Both the position numbers and the translations under genes were made by a program. Of a DNA stretch of 64,000 nucleotides, positions 26,375 through 35,152 are shown one piece after another; position 1 is the first letter of the stretch, and each line of letters begins with the position of its first letter. Source of the DNA: Arthrobacter sp. 18067 (GTDB taxonomy: Bacteria > Actinomycetota > Actinomycetes > Actinomycetales > Micrococcaceae); NCBI RefSeq assembly GCF_902706295.1, contig NZ_CACSJJ010000017.1, positions 1 to 64,000 on the forward strand. Direction: 5' to 3'. The notes under the pieces were generated by a model that had not been told where the DNA came from, did no database searches, and saw only the letters and a list, made by a program, of their open reading frames with translations.

Positions 26375-27778
26375 ATGACGACTCATCTCATAGACGATGC
26401 ACCGCTCACGAAGTATCACAAGAGGCTGATTGCAGCCTGTTCGGGCGGACCGTTCCTTGACGGCTTCCTTCTCAGCATCATCGGTGTTGCACTGACAGGC
26501 GCCAGTATGGATCTGGCCTTGGACGCCGCAACCATCGGCATTGCCGGCGCGGTTTCACTCGTCGGACTCTTCGTCGGCAGCTTGGTCTTTGGCCCAATCA
26601 CAGACAGGATCGGCCGACGGGTCATGTACACAGCTGACTTGCTGGTCATGATCGCCGCATCGATTGTCTGCCTGTGGATCGAGGCCGGCTGGCAATTGAT
26701 TGCCCTTCGGTTTGTGGTTGGCCTCGCCGTCGGAGCAGACTATCCAATCGCCACCGCATTGCTCACTGAATGGATGCCCAGGAAGTACCGCGGCGCGACC
26801 ATCGGCCTGCTGTCTGTCTTCTGGCTTGCCGGAGCAATCGTTGCCTACCTTGTCGGGTTCGCCTTCACGAGCACGTTCGGCGATGGTTCATGGCGTTGGA
26901 TGCTGGCCAGTGGTGCCGTGTTTGGCGTAGTAGTCCTGTTGCTCCGAATGGGTTCCCACGAGTCTCCCCGATGGCTGATCACCAAGGGCCGCATCGAACA
27001 GGCCCGCCGAGATATTTCATCGGTCCTTGACCGCGAAGTAACCACTGAAGAAATCATGGAAATGAGCGCCCAGGAAAAGCCGAAGCGCCAGTCCCGGTTC
27101 ACCGACCTTCTTCGTGGCATACACATGCGCCGTGTCCTGTTTTGCGGTTTGACCTGGATGTGCTTTGCCATCCCCCAGTTCGCGCTGTTCACCTACGGAC
27201 CGATCATTCTCTCCGGCCTTGGCTTTGGAGATGACCACGCGGGCGCAACGCTTGGACAGATCATCCTTAACCTGGGATTCCTTCTCGGGGCATTTCCTGG
27301 CATGAAGTGGGTCGAGAGCCGTGGCCGCCGTCCGTTGATCCTCGGAAGCTTCCTCTTTGGCGCCCTCGCCCTGGTGCCTCTGGGTCTATGGCCGGAAGGC
27401 CCCACCTGGTTTGTCATGACCTTCTTCTTCTTGTTCGCATTGATCAACGGCGCCGGGAACATCCTGGTGTTCATCTACCCCAACGAACTCTTTCCCACTC
27501 AGTTGCGTGCCAGCGCCGTCGGGCTCGCCACGGCAGTCAGCCGCATTGGTGCGGCCGTTGGCACTTACTTGGTGCCCGTCTCGCTCAGTGGGGTGGGGGT
27601 TGGCCCCACCATGCTCATCGGTGCCGGACTAACAGCCCTGGGCTTTGTCATCAGTATCTTCTGGGCTGAGGAGACCCGTAACCGAAACCTCTCGGCCGCT
27701 GCGGATTCCCCTGCGGAGGTTGCCTCGGAAACCGCTTTTCCAGCGCCGACTGCAGCAGGCAGCAAGGCCTCCCTCTAG
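26375..27778 (+). CDS. MFS transporter, paralogue of 22444
   Basis: A 467-residue transporter that matches the gene at 22444 at most positions from the N terminus through NELFPTQLRASAVGLATAVSRIG; only the N-terminal few residues and the C-terminal tail differ substantially. It carries the loop signature FGPITDRIGRR and the conserved WMPRKYRG segment. It is transcribed divergently from LysR 2 and followed by an SDR gene 81 nt later. It probably carries the same or a closely related solute as its paralogue. Confidence 0.9.
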   Translation: MTTHLIDDAPLTKYHKRLIAACSGGPFLDGFLLSIIGVALTGASMDLALDAATIGIAGAVSLVGLFVGSLVFGPITDRIGRRVMYTADLLVMIAASIVCLWIEAGWQLIALRFVVGLAVGADYPIATALLTEWMPRKYRGATIGLLSVFWLAGAIVAYLVGFAFTSTFGDGSWRWMLASGAVFGVVVLLLRMGSHESPRWLITKGRIEQARRDISSVLDREVTTEEIMEMSAQEKPKRQSRFTDLLRGIHMRRVLFCGLTWMCFAIPQFALFTYGPIILSGLGFGDDHAGATLGQIILNLGFLLGAFPGMKWVESRGRRPLILGSFLFGALALVPLGLWPEGPTWFVMTFFFLFALINGAGNILVFIYPNELFPTQLRASAVGLATAVSRIGAAVGTYLVPVSLSGVGVGPTMLIGAGLTALGFVISIFWAEETRNRNLSAAADSPAEVASETAFPAPTAAGSKASL

Positions 27779-27859
27779 GAATCGTCCAGATCACTGCACC
27801 CTGAGCCGCAGGTCCACACAACACGTTACCGGCGCCATTAACGCCAGAAGGGACAATAA

Positions 27860-28627
27860 ATGTCACCCAACCCCATCGCCGAACCGATCCGCCTGCGCCT
27901 GGCCGACCGCGTCGCCCTCATCACAGGCGGTTCGCGTGGCCAGGGAGCCGCGCACGCCTTCCGTTTGGCCAGCGAAGGGGCGATTGTCGTCCTGGCCGAT
28001 GTCCTCGACGAAGACGGCGAGCGCACCGCTGAAGAACTGCGTTCCAAGGGATTCGACGCTACTTATGTTCATCTCGACGTTTCGAGCCCCGAGGACTGGC
28101 AGCAGGTCTACGAACAGGTCGACTCACGTTTTGGTCGGCTGGACATCCTGGTCAACAACGCCGGCATTGTGAAGGTCACGGAAATTGCTGAGGAGTCCTT
28201 GGAAACCTGGAACAAGATCCTGGCCGTAAACCTCACCGGCGCTTTCCTGGGCCTGAAGACAATGATCCCGCTCCTCAAGGCCGGACGTCGCGGCGCCGTC
28301 GTTAACACCTCGTCGATTTTCGGTCCATCTGGAGCGGTCGGTTATGGGTCGTACGCCGCGAGTAAGGCCGGCCTTCTTGGGCTCACCCGTACGGCAGCCC
28401 TGGAGTTGGCACCTTTCGGCATCCGGGTTAACGCACTCGTGCCCGGCGGTGTGAGCACGCCGATCAACGCCCAGGAAGCGGACGGCGGCGTGGTGCCGGA
28501 GACGCCGCTTCGTCGGCGCGCTGAGGCTTCCGAACTGGCAGCTTCGGTGGCTTATCTTGTCAGCGACGACTCCAGTTTCGTCACCGGTACCGAACTCGTG
28601 GTTGATGGAGGCTTCAGCGCCCGCTGA
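27860..28627 (+). CDS. SDR-family NAD(P)-dependent oxidoreductase
   Basis: A 255-residue classical SDR. The cofactor motif is TGGSRGQGAAHAFRL (about 23-37), followed by the NNAG motif (about 99), the active-site NTSSIFGPSGAVGYGSYAASKAG with Ser, Tyr and Lys, and C-terminal GTELVVDGGFSA. AGAAGGG precedes ATG 27860. It is not a close copy of the SDR at 20360, although it occupies an equivalent slot beside an MFS gene of the duplicated module. Confidence 0.9.
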   Translation: MSPNPIAEPIRLRLADRVALITGGSRGQGAAHAFRLASEGAIVVLADVLDEDGERTAEELRSKGFDATYVHLDVSSPEDWQQVYEQVDSRFGRLDILVNNAGIVKVTEIAEESLETWNKILAVNLTGAFLGLKTMIPLLKAGRRGAVVNTSSIFGPSGAVGYGSYAASKAGLLGLTRTAALELAPFGIRVNALVPGGVSTPINAQEADGGVVPETPLRRRAEASELAASVAYLVSDDSSFVTGTELVVDGGFSAR

Positions 28628-28646
28628 TCAGGACTTTCGCTACAAC

Positions 28647-28687
28647 ACCATGGCTGCTGTCCTGAGAGGGACGGCAGCCATGGTTTT
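28647..28687 (+). terminator. Terminator after the second SDR gene
   Basis: ACCATGGCTGCTGTCC (28647-28662) pairs with GGACGGCAGCCATGGT (28669-28684), with one T-G wobble and a 6-nt loop, then TTT. It is a strong intrinsic terminator between convergent genes. Confidence 0.8.
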
Positions 28688-28778
28688 GCAGGTCGCTGCG
28701 AAGAGCCCGCAGGGCTATGTGCTTTGCCTCGACAAGCTCAATACGGGCCGCCATGTGACCTCCTGTGGGCCGGTGGTC

Positions 28779-29711
28779 TTATTGGTGCTCGCGGCCGGAT
28801 GTGGCCCGCAGCAAGGAGATGTGCCGGTTGGCATGCTTCATGAACTCTTTTGTAGCCGGTGACAGGGCTCCGTTCTGCCGCGTGATGAAAGCAAAGTATT
28901 CATCCACGGGGGGCTCCAGTGGGACATAGCCCATGCCGTGGGTTTCCAGCATGGATTTCGCTACGTGGTAGGAGACGAGCGAATCCCCCACCCCCTGGGC
29001 GGCCAGTTCCAGCGCGTGGGTCTGGAACTCGACTTCAGCCACCGGGTCCAGGGTGACCCCTGCGTGCTGGGCGCGCTCTGTCATGACTTTTCGTAGGGGA
29101 TCCGAGTCGGACCATCGTGCTTCCGAAAGGATCAGCGGCGCCACTGCCAGTTCTTCGATGGTGATGGGGCGTTGCAGGCGCTTGGGCTCAGCGCTGACGT
29201 ACACTACCTCGTCCTTCAGCACTGGGTGTCCTATGGAGAGCCCTCGGTCGTCGACGGGAAGCTGAACGAGGCCGGCTTCCAGTTCTCCTGAACGGACAGC
29301 GTCGGCCACTTCGGAGGAGTTGAGGCCGACAACGCGGATCTTGACCTTGGGGTATTGCCAGTGGAAATCGCGGATAAGGCCCGTCAGGAGATAGAGGTGC
29401 GCGCTGTTAAAGGTCCCGAATGAGACCGTGCCGCCCTGCAGTGTACGCACCTCACGCACGGCTTCGGCCAGGTTATCCACCTCGGCGAGTGCACGCTCCG
29501 CCAAGGGAAGCAGCAGCCGGGCCGCCTCCGTCAGCTGCAGTTCTCTGTTGGTCCGCGTAAACAGACTCACGCCCAGGGAGCCTTCCAGCCGGCGGATCTG
29601 TTCGGAAAGGCTCGGTTGGGCGATGTGCTCGGCCTCGGCGGCTGCTGAAAGGGTTTTGTGCCGGGCAGCTGAGAGGAAATATCGGAGCTGTTGGAGCGTC
29701 GGTTTTGCCAT
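28779..29711 (-). CDS. LysR-family transcriptional regulator (LysR 3)
   Basis: A 310-residue LTTR with winged helix LQQLRYFLSAARHKTLSAAAEAEHIAQPSLSEQIRRLEGSLG and effector region VGLNSSEVADAVRSGELEAGLVQLPVDDRGL. The last stretch matches LysR 2 almost word for word, as do EVEFQTHALELAAQGVGDSLVSY and the C-terminal FAFITR segment. It is divergent from FMO 2 (29829) and its likely regulator. The start is ATG 29711, aligned with the expected N terminus. Confidence 0.9.
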   Translation of the reverse strand: MAKPTLQQLRYFLSAARHKTLSAAAEAEHIAQPSLSEQIRRLEGSLGVSLFTRTNRELQLTEAARLLLPLAERALAEVDNLAEAVREVRTLQGGTVSFGTFNSAHLYLLTGLIRDFHWQYPKVKIRVVGLNSSEVADAVRSGELEAGLVQLPVDDRGLSIGHPVLKDEVVYVSAEPKRLQRPITIEELAVAPLILSEARWSDSDPLRKVMTERAQHAGVTLDPVAEVEFQTHALELAAQGVGDSLVSYHVAKSMLETHGMGYVPLEPPVDEYFAFITRQNGALSPATKEFMKHANRHISLLRATSGREHQ

Positions 29712-29828
29712 AGGGAAATCCTTGAGGAAGAGAAGTTAATTGAGTCTACACCTCAGGTCGTGCGGCCCGTAGCGTTGTTTTCATCACACACGGCCTTGCG
29801 GCATCCCTCGTCCAAGAATGGAAAAACC

Positions 29829-31145
29829 ATGACCCGCTATTGCATCATCGGAGCCGGCGCCGCCGGTCTTTCCGCCATTCAACAGCTCCGCCAGGCCGGG
29901 TACGACGTCGTCTGCTTTGAAAAGAGCGACCGCGTCGGCGGCCACTGGCACACCGACTACGAAGCCCTGCACCTCATTACCGCCCGCGATATGACGCAGT
30001 TCGAAGACTTCCCCATGCCGAAGCACTACCCGCACTTCCCCCGCCGCGACCAGGTTCGCGACTATATCGAGTCATACGCCCGTAAGAACGGGCACTACGA
30101 CATCATCCAGTTCAACACCGAGGTCATCTCCGTCACACCTCTGCCAGCCGAAGGCGCCCCGGGCACCGCAGGCTGGAAGGTCACAACTTCCAAGGGCACT
30201 GACATCTACGACGGCGTCATCGTTGCCAACGGCCACCTTTGGGACAAGAAGGTTCCGCAGGTCCGGGGCGAATTCGCTGGCAAACAACTGCACTCCAGCG
30301 AATACAACAACGTCAAGGACATCGAAGGCAGCCGCGTTTTGGTGGTCGGTTCAGGCAACTCCGGCTGCGACCTCGCCGTCGACGTCGCCCAGCACCGGCT
30401 CGAGGCAGACATCGTCATCCGCGACGGAGTGTACTTCCAGCCCAAAACCTACTTTGGCAAACCCCGCCAGCAGCTTGAATTCCTCGCCCAGTTCAGCCCA
30501 TCCGAACAAGACCTCATCGCCAGGCTGATGGCTCGGGTATCCATCGGCGAATGGCACAACTACCCCGGCATGCCCGAACCGAAGCATCGCACCTTGGCCG
30601 AGGGCCGCACCGTGGTCAACGACCTCCTGCTTTACTGGATCAACCACGGCCGCGTTAATGTCGTTCCCGGAATCGATCGGTTCGAGGGCAATACAGTTCA
30701 CTTCACGGACGGCAGCGCCCGCGAGTACGACACCATTCTGTGGGCCACCGGCTTCCACTCCAGCATGCCGTTCCTGGACGACAAGCTGGTCACCCGCCGC
30801 GCCGGAGCCCCCATCCGCTACGCTGCGGGCATCCTGCCCGAAGGTCTGGAGAAGCTCTTCTACGTAGGCATGATCGCTCCCCGTGGACCGCAGCTTCCCA
30901 TCTATGGCCTGCAGGCAAAAGTTGTCGCCAGGATCATTGCCCTGCACGAACGTGCCGGCGGGCGGGGGGCAGGAATTACGGCCTACCTGTCAAACCTGCA
31001 GGACTCCGAGGACCGCATCGACATCGTCCGCGATGTCTGGGTGGACCAGATGGAAGACACCGAGCGCCTGCTCGCTGCCTACGAATCCGTTTCCGCCGCC
31101 GCCCAAGCGGTCGCGTCAGGCCAGCCCGTCACCGCTGGCGTCTAA
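29829..31145 (+). CDS. Flavin-containing monooxygenase (FMO 2)
   Basis: A 438-residue paralogue of FMO 1. The FAD motif is GAGAAG, with shared VGGHWHTDYEALHLIT, the FMO fingerprint FAGKQLHSSEYNN, the NADPH motif GSGNSG and late WATGFHSSMPFLD. The start is ATG 29829, aligned with FMO 1; the frame is open further left but lacks signals. It is divergent from LysR 3 and followed by a hairpin and a gene-poor gap, so it is probably transcribed alone. Shared or successive oxygenation of related substrates is likely. Confidence 0.9.
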   Translation: MTRYCIIGAGAAGLSAIQQLRQAGYDVVCFEKSDRVGGHWHTDYEALHLITARDMTQFEDFPMPKHYPHFPRRDQVRDYIESYARKNGHYDIIQFNTEVISVTPLPAEGAPGTAGWKVTTSKGTDIYDGVIVANGHLWDKKVPQVRGEFAGKQLHSSEYNNVKDIEGSRVLVVGSGNSGCDLAVDVAQHRLEADIVIRDGVYFQPKTYFGKPRQQLEFLAQFSPSEQDLIARLMARVSIGEWHNYPGMPEPKHRTLAEGRTVVNDLLLYWINHGRVNVVPGIDRFEGNTVHFTDGSAREYDTILWATGFHSSMPFLDDKLVTRRAGAPIRYAAGILPEGLEKLFYVGMIAPRGPQLPIYGLQAKVVARIIALHERAGGRGAGITAYLSNLQDSEDRIDIVRDVWVDQMEDTERLLAAYESVSAAAQAVASGQPVTAGV

Positions 31146-31155
31146 AGGCATTAAC

Positions 31156-31192
31156 ACCGGCTGGCACCCGGATTTCCGGTTAGCCAGCCGGT
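31156..31192 (+). terminator. Hairpin after FMO 2
   Basis: ACCGGCTGGC (31156-31165) and GCCAGCCGGT (31183-31192) are perfect 10-nt arms 10 nt after the FMO 2 stop. No T tract is evident. Confidence 0.55.
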
Positions 31193-31683
31193 GGAACCCC
31201 CACCCAAACACACGTCCCGACGATCAACCGGATCGGAAAGCATCATGAAAAAGCGCAGTTCCCACCCTCTCATCTCCACCACAAGAAGGCCTTTGGCCGA
31301 CGCGGCAAGGACCGGAGAACACTGCCCGTCGAACGGCTGGTGGGGGCGCGCCGACAACTCCTCCGGCGTCCGGCTCATCGCGGAAGGGAGCATCATGCCC
31401 CCTCACTCCGGTGAATCCGTAATATGGATCCTCATGGCCGCAGAGCTCTCCAGCCACCAGCCCAAATATGACTACCCCGAGCCCGCGGCCTTCACAGACT
31501 TTGCTTAGAAAGCCCGCAATGAGCCCCGTAATCCTGGCGCGAGGCGGCGGCAGAACCGCCCATGAAGCTGCCGAAGGCAATGAAGTCTGGGTGTAGAGGC
31601 ACCTCCTCCACTTTGTTGCACAAAGCCGTACAGGCAACACCCCAGACTTACAAAGAAACAACCTAGGAGACTAGCAAGCAACC
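31193..31683. other. Gene-poor gap between FMO 2 and the ThDP enzyme
   Basis: A plus-strand frame 31191-31508 and a minus-strand frame 31224-31661 overlap here. Neither has a ribosome site or recognisable domain, and I do not call either. The short segment before the TAG at 31506-31508 (ending EPAAFTDFA) could be the tail of a decayed gene. A promoter for the ThDP-enzyme gene is expected at the right end. Confidence 0.4.
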
Positions 31684-33411
31684 ATGACGATGAAGTCAGC
31701 AGATACCGCCACCTTGCCATTCGTGCCGAGCCCCCTTGAAGAGATTTCGCCCCAGCAATTCCGGGCAATCACTATCCCAATTACCAAGTCCGCAGGGCAC
31801 GTCATTGTGGACACACTGGTGGCCCATGGAGTGGAGCGGTCCTACGTGGTCCCCGGGGAAAGTTTCCTGGACGTTCTCGACGGGCTGCACGCTTCGCCGG
31901 TCGAGACCATTGCGTGCCGCCATGAGGGCGGCGCCGCCTACATGGCCGAGGCAGACGGCAAACTGAACCAAATCCCCGGTATTGCCATGGTGACGCGGGG
32001 TCCGGGGGCCGCCAACGCCCACGTCGGACTGCATACAGCGTGGCAGGATTCCACACCGATGGTGTTGTTTGTGGGCCTCATTCCGTTCGCCCACCGTGAC
32101 CGTGAAGCCTTTCAGGAGTTCGACATCAAGGCATGGTTTGATACCGGCGCGAAGCGCGTCATGGTCCTGGACCATGCAGAACGCGCGTCCGAAATCGTGG
32201 CCGAGGCCATGTTCGCCGCCATGAGCGGCAGGCCGGGACCCGTCGTCGTCGGCCTCCCCGAGGACATCATCCGGCAAGAAATCGACGCCACGCTGCACCC
32301 GGTCATTCCCGTGGCGACGGGCGGCATGACGTCTGTAGACGCAGGTGCAATCTCCACGGCGCTGATGCACGCAGAAAAACCGCTCTTCGTGACCGGCGGC
32401 AACGACTGGTCTCCGGCCGCAGCGAAACAACTCACGGCGTGGTTGGAAAAGCACCATCTGCCAGCCGCCGCTGAATGGCGCACCCAAGGAACTGTTCCGT
32501 TTGATTCGCCTTCCTACGTGGGGCCGATCGGCTATGGCAGGCCCCGGCCAACGTACGACCTCCTTGAAGAGACAGACCTGCTGATCTTTGTGGGCACCGT
32601 TCCCGGGGACGTCATCACGGATGGTTTTGTCTGCCGCCAGGACTGGAACAAAAAGAATTTCCTGGTCACCATTGATCCCTCGTTGCGGGGGCGCTCCGGC
32701 CCCGTGTCATGGCAGATTGTGGCAAAGCCGGATGTCTTTGTCCGCGACCTCGTGGAAATCGACCTGGCCGTCAAGGACGAATGGAGGCAGTGGACATCCC
32801 AAATGCGCCGCGAGCAGGTCGAGTTCGCGACGCTGCCTTCCGCTACGCCATCACAGGGACCAGCCAAAATGGACACCCTCATGGCCAACCTCGTTCCCAC
32901 GCTCCCCGACGACGCTATAGTCACCTTCGGGGCCGGCGAACACACCAACTGGGCCCACCGATACTTCCCCACACGTGGCTACGCCTCAATGATCAGCGCC
33001 AGGAACGGCTCCATGGGCTACTCAGTACCCTCGGCAATCGCCGCTTCCCTGGCCACCCCAGGGCGTCGCGTGGTCACCATCGCCGGCGACGGAGAGTTCC
33101 TGATGAACGGCCAGGAACTGGCCACTGCCGCACAGTACGGTGCCACACCGCTGGTGGTCGTGATGGACAACCAGGAGTACGGCACCATCCGCACTCACCA
33201 AGAACGCCATTACCCGGACCGGGTTTCGGGTACCCAGCTGAAAAACCCGGATTTTGCGCTGATGGCCCAGGCCTTTGGCGGTTTCGGAATCAAGGTCGAA
33301 CAGGACCAGGACGTTCCCGCCTCACTCAAGGCGGCTCTCCGCGCGATCGACGAAGACAACGTTTTCGCCGTGATCCACTTGGTGGTCGACCAACGCGTCA
33401 AGGCCTACTAG
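31684..33411 (+). CDS. Thiamine-diphosphate-dependent enzyme (acetolactate synthase/decarboxylase superfamily)
   Basis: A 575-residue three-domain ThDP enzyme. The activating Glu lies in CRHEGGAAYMAEADG (about residue 80), the middle domain runs from about 200 to 340, and the ThDP-binding motif is GDGEFLMNGQELATAAQYGATPLVVVMDNQEYG (about 465-497). Members decarboxylate 2-oxo acids or condense them (acetolactate synthase, benzoylformate decarboxylase, glyoxylate carboligase). GPGAANAHVGLHTAWQDSTPMV is acetolactate-synthase-like. No small regulatory subunit is adjacent, favouring a catabolic lyase. It precedes the remnant of an aldehyde dehydrogenase. Confidence 0.87.
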   Translation: MTMKSADTATLPFVPSPLEEISPQQFRAITIPITKSAGHVIVDTLVAHGVERSYVVPGESFLDVLDGLHASPVETIACRHEGGAAYMAEADGKLNQIPGIAMVTRGPGAANAHVGLHTAWQDSTPMVLFVGLIPFAHRDREAFQEFDIKAWFDTGAKRVMVLDHAERASEIVAEAMFAAMSGRPGPVVVGLPEDIIRQEIDATLHPVIPVATGGMTSVDAGAISTALMHAEKPLFVTGGNDWSPAAAKQLTAWLEKHHLPAAAEWRTQGTVPFDSPSYVGPIGYGRPRPTYDLLEETDLLIFVGTVPGDVITDGFVCRQDWNKKNFLVTIDPSLRGRSGPVSWQIVAKPDVFVRDLVEIDLAVKDEWRQWTSQMRREQVEFATLPSATPSQGPAKMDTLMANLVPTLPDDAIVTFGAGEHTNWAHRYFPTRGYASMISARNGSMGYSVPSAIAASLATPGRRVVTIAGDGEFLMNGQELATAAQYGATPLVVVMDNQEYGTIRTHQERHYPDRVSGTQLKNPDFALMAQAFGGFGIKVEQDQDVPASLKAALRAIDEDNVFAVIHLVVDQRVKAY

Positions 33412-33439
33412 AACCGCCCTCCTTTAGCGGAAGAAGACA

Positions 33440-33649
33440 GTGGCTCTTACTGCAACGCCAGGAACCAGTGCCCGTGAGAGTGCCTGCCGATCTACTCATC
33501 AAGGGGCAATGACGGCCGGGCGGCTTCCGGAGACGTTCGACGTCGAGGACCCCGCCACCGGCGAGGTTCTGCTGAGCATCTCCAACGGCGGCGCCGCAGA
33601 CGGCAAGGCTGCGCTCGACGCAACCGCCCAGGCAGTAGCCGTAGTCCAT
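33440..33649 (+). pseudogene. Remnant of a succinate-semialdehyde dehydrogenase (gabD-like)
   Basis: From GTG 33440 the sequence reads as an SSADH N terminus (ALTATPGTSARES). A downstream frame then gives VPADLLIKGQ followed by TGA where the family has Trp, and the first frame resumes with TFDVEDPATGEVLLSI and GKAALDA before similarity stops at about 33649. A frameshift pair, a nonsense codon and loss of the remaining roughly 430 residues show decay. It sits 28 nt after the ThDP gene, so a decarboxylase-dehydrogenase pair probably once existed here. Confidence 0.75.
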
Positions 33650-33850
33650 CACACCTACGCTCCCTGCTTTGAGGCGGTCTTTCCAAACCGGCCGCGCCCC
33701 ATGCCGGGCTTCATCTTCGACTCTTGGTTCTTCCGCAGCGAACCGTATGCGGTGTCCGTCAGGTACAGGTCAGGCAATGAGCAGCCTGCACCGGGACCGC
33801 TGCACCGGGCAGACCTCCATGGCCGGCGTCATTTTGTGCTGCCTTCGCGG

Positions 33851-34054
33851 TCAACTGACTGGCGCCACCACGTCCTCCAGCGCTGACCTGTCGAAGAAGC
33901 GGATCTCACCCGTTGCCTCGAAGAACACCGGAACAACCGACGTACTGAGGTCCTTGGATGTTTCGTAGATCTCAGCCGCAGCCGCGTGCTTCCTGGCAAT
34001 TGTTCCAACGAGCTCGGTACCGCGGACCCGGACAGTTCGATATTTGTAGCTCAT
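33851..34054 (-). CDS. Small conserved-looking hypothetical protein
   Basis: A 67-residue protein starting MSYKYRTVRVRGTELVGTIARKH and ending RFFDRSALEDVVAPVS. AAGGGG lies 5 nt before ATG 34054 on the minus strand. The even mix of charged and hydrophobic residues looks like a genuine small soluble protein. I recognise no family. It lies between the pseudogene and repeat copy B, near the edge of the proposed island 2. Confidence 0.5.
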   Translation of the reverse strand: MSYKYRTVRVRGTELVGTIARKHAAAAEIYETSKDLSTSVVPVFFEATGEIRFFDRSALEDVVAPVS

Positions 34055-34240
34055 GGTGACCCCTTTGTCGGCTAGGGCAAACACTACGCGGGGAGTTCAC
34101 CTCTTGGGAGGATGGCTTCCATGGCGCCTGCACCAGGCGGCGAACCTCGGCCTTTTCGACCGCACAACGATGACGATAGCGCGTGCTTGCAATGAAGCTA
34201 TGTGAGTAAGAAAACCGAAACATATTTGCCCAGTCAAAAA
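34055..34240. other. Intergenic edge before repeat B
   Basis: No gene is seen. The sequence leads from the small hypothetical gene's promoter into the second tRNA-Leu-linked repeat. Confidence 0.4.
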
Positions 34241-34250
34241 GAAGATTTAG

Positions 34251-34269
34251 GTGTGGACAAAGTCCACAC
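34251..34269. repeat. Palindrome, island 2 right-end site
   Basis: GTGTGGAC (34251-34258), AAA, GTCCACAC (34262-34269): 8-nt perfect arms, 348 nt before the tRNA tail. Compared with the consensus one arm base has changed (T to A beside the centre). Confidence 0.7.
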
Positions 34270-34590
34270 CTCCTTTGGCCGGACAAAGCATCCGTCTGGC
34301 CTGCTTCCTCACTTAAAGAACGAGCCAAAACCAAGAACTTTGACGCAGGATCTCGAAGTCATGTTGCACTCAGTGCTCCTACCCTTAAAGAGGTGTAGGC
34401 CAATCACGACCCCCCGAACGAACCAGGAAAGAATCGCATAACCCCAGTTCAGAGCAAGCGGAGGGCCAACCAGTCAAGGCCCTGAATCCGCTCCCCCACA
34501 ACCAAACAGGCGACTCGCGGCGCCAGGCGCACCCCGCGGCCAGTGTCAGAGGGACCTGACCACCCAGAATGTACACACGTTAAAGCAAAA

Positions 34591-34610
34591 ACCCCCTCTG
34601 ACGAGGGGGT
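34591..34610 (-). terminator. Orphan tRNA-Leu terminator, copy B
   Basis: CCCCCTC-TGAC-GAGGGGG with the AAAAA flank on the left; on the minus strand a hairpin followed by TTTTT. It is the same as the terminators at 10.44 and 44.34 kb, here preceded only by a tRNA tail. Confidence 0.75.
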
Positions 34611-34617
34611 ATGCCGT

Positions 34618-34637
34618 GCCCGAGGTGGGACTCAAAC
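34618..34637 (-). other. Orphan tRNA-Leu 3' tail, att core B
   Basis: GCCCGAGGTGGGACTCAAAC matches the tRNA-Leu tail in 19 of 20 positions (G to A in the T loop). Similarity to the tRNA ends exactly here, as in core A. It is an attachment-site remnant, not a functional tRNA. Confidence 0.75.
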
Positions 34638-34725
34638 GGGATTCCAGGCCTTGTGAACACGGGGAAGCGGCGGAAACATGCGAAATCCCGGGTAGTCCGG
34701 AGGCTGAACGAAGCAGTCCGAGGCG

Positions 34726-34752
34726 GACAGTGTGGACATTGTCCACACTGTC
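34726..34752. repeat. Extended palindrome, island 1 left-end site
   Basis: GACAGTGTGGACA (34726-34738), T, TGTCCACACTGTC (34740-34752): a perfect 27-bp palindrome, the longest of the family. Its 19-bp core starts at 34730, 93 nt from the tRNA tail, identical to the spacing in copy A. Confidence 0.8.
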
Positions 34753-35152
34753 TTTTGCTCGATCAACCACCGAAGAACAAGGACCCGATGCATCTCTGCA
34801 CGCTGGGATCGATGCCAATAATCGGGTGCCCGCAGACTCTGCAGATCGCCTCAGTCCCTAAGAGCCTGTTCATGGTCCTGGAAAAGGTGGGTAAAGCCTG
34901 AAGCGAACTCACGCGGACACAACCAAGCATCCGGGATGAGAGTCGCCGGAACATCCTGAGCGGCTGCACGTCTTCCCGCCCGAATCGGTAATTGGGTACA
35001 GTTCACACATGTCGTCGGCCTGCTTGTCGCGTAGGGCTGCTCTTTGTTCCTGGCCGGCTTCAAGGGTGATGGCGCCTAACCTTACCGGGAGAGACTTCGG
35101 CAAGTGCCATCTTGGCCAGATCGGCGGCGACGAAAGATTAGGAGCGGGCCCG
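34753..35152. other. Gene-poor stretch inside island 1
   Basis: I see no gene with a ribosome site or domain. The frame that continues into the PAS-ANTAR gene is open from 35009, but this part has no start signal. The promoter of the PAS-ANTAR gene should lie here. Confidence 0.4.

Larger units (their letters stand above)
34241..34752. repeat. tRNA-Leu-linked repeat module, copy B
   Basis: This is the second copy of the module. It has the same order and spacing as copy A: GAAGATTTAG, a palindrome, CCTTTGGCCGGACAAAG, the conserved block, the terminator and the tRNA tail (34618-34637). The second flank is shared only with copy A and ends in a palindrome. The palindrome-to-palindrome length is about 498 nt versus 496 nt in A. 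It would be the junction between two adjacent islands. Confidence 0.8.
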
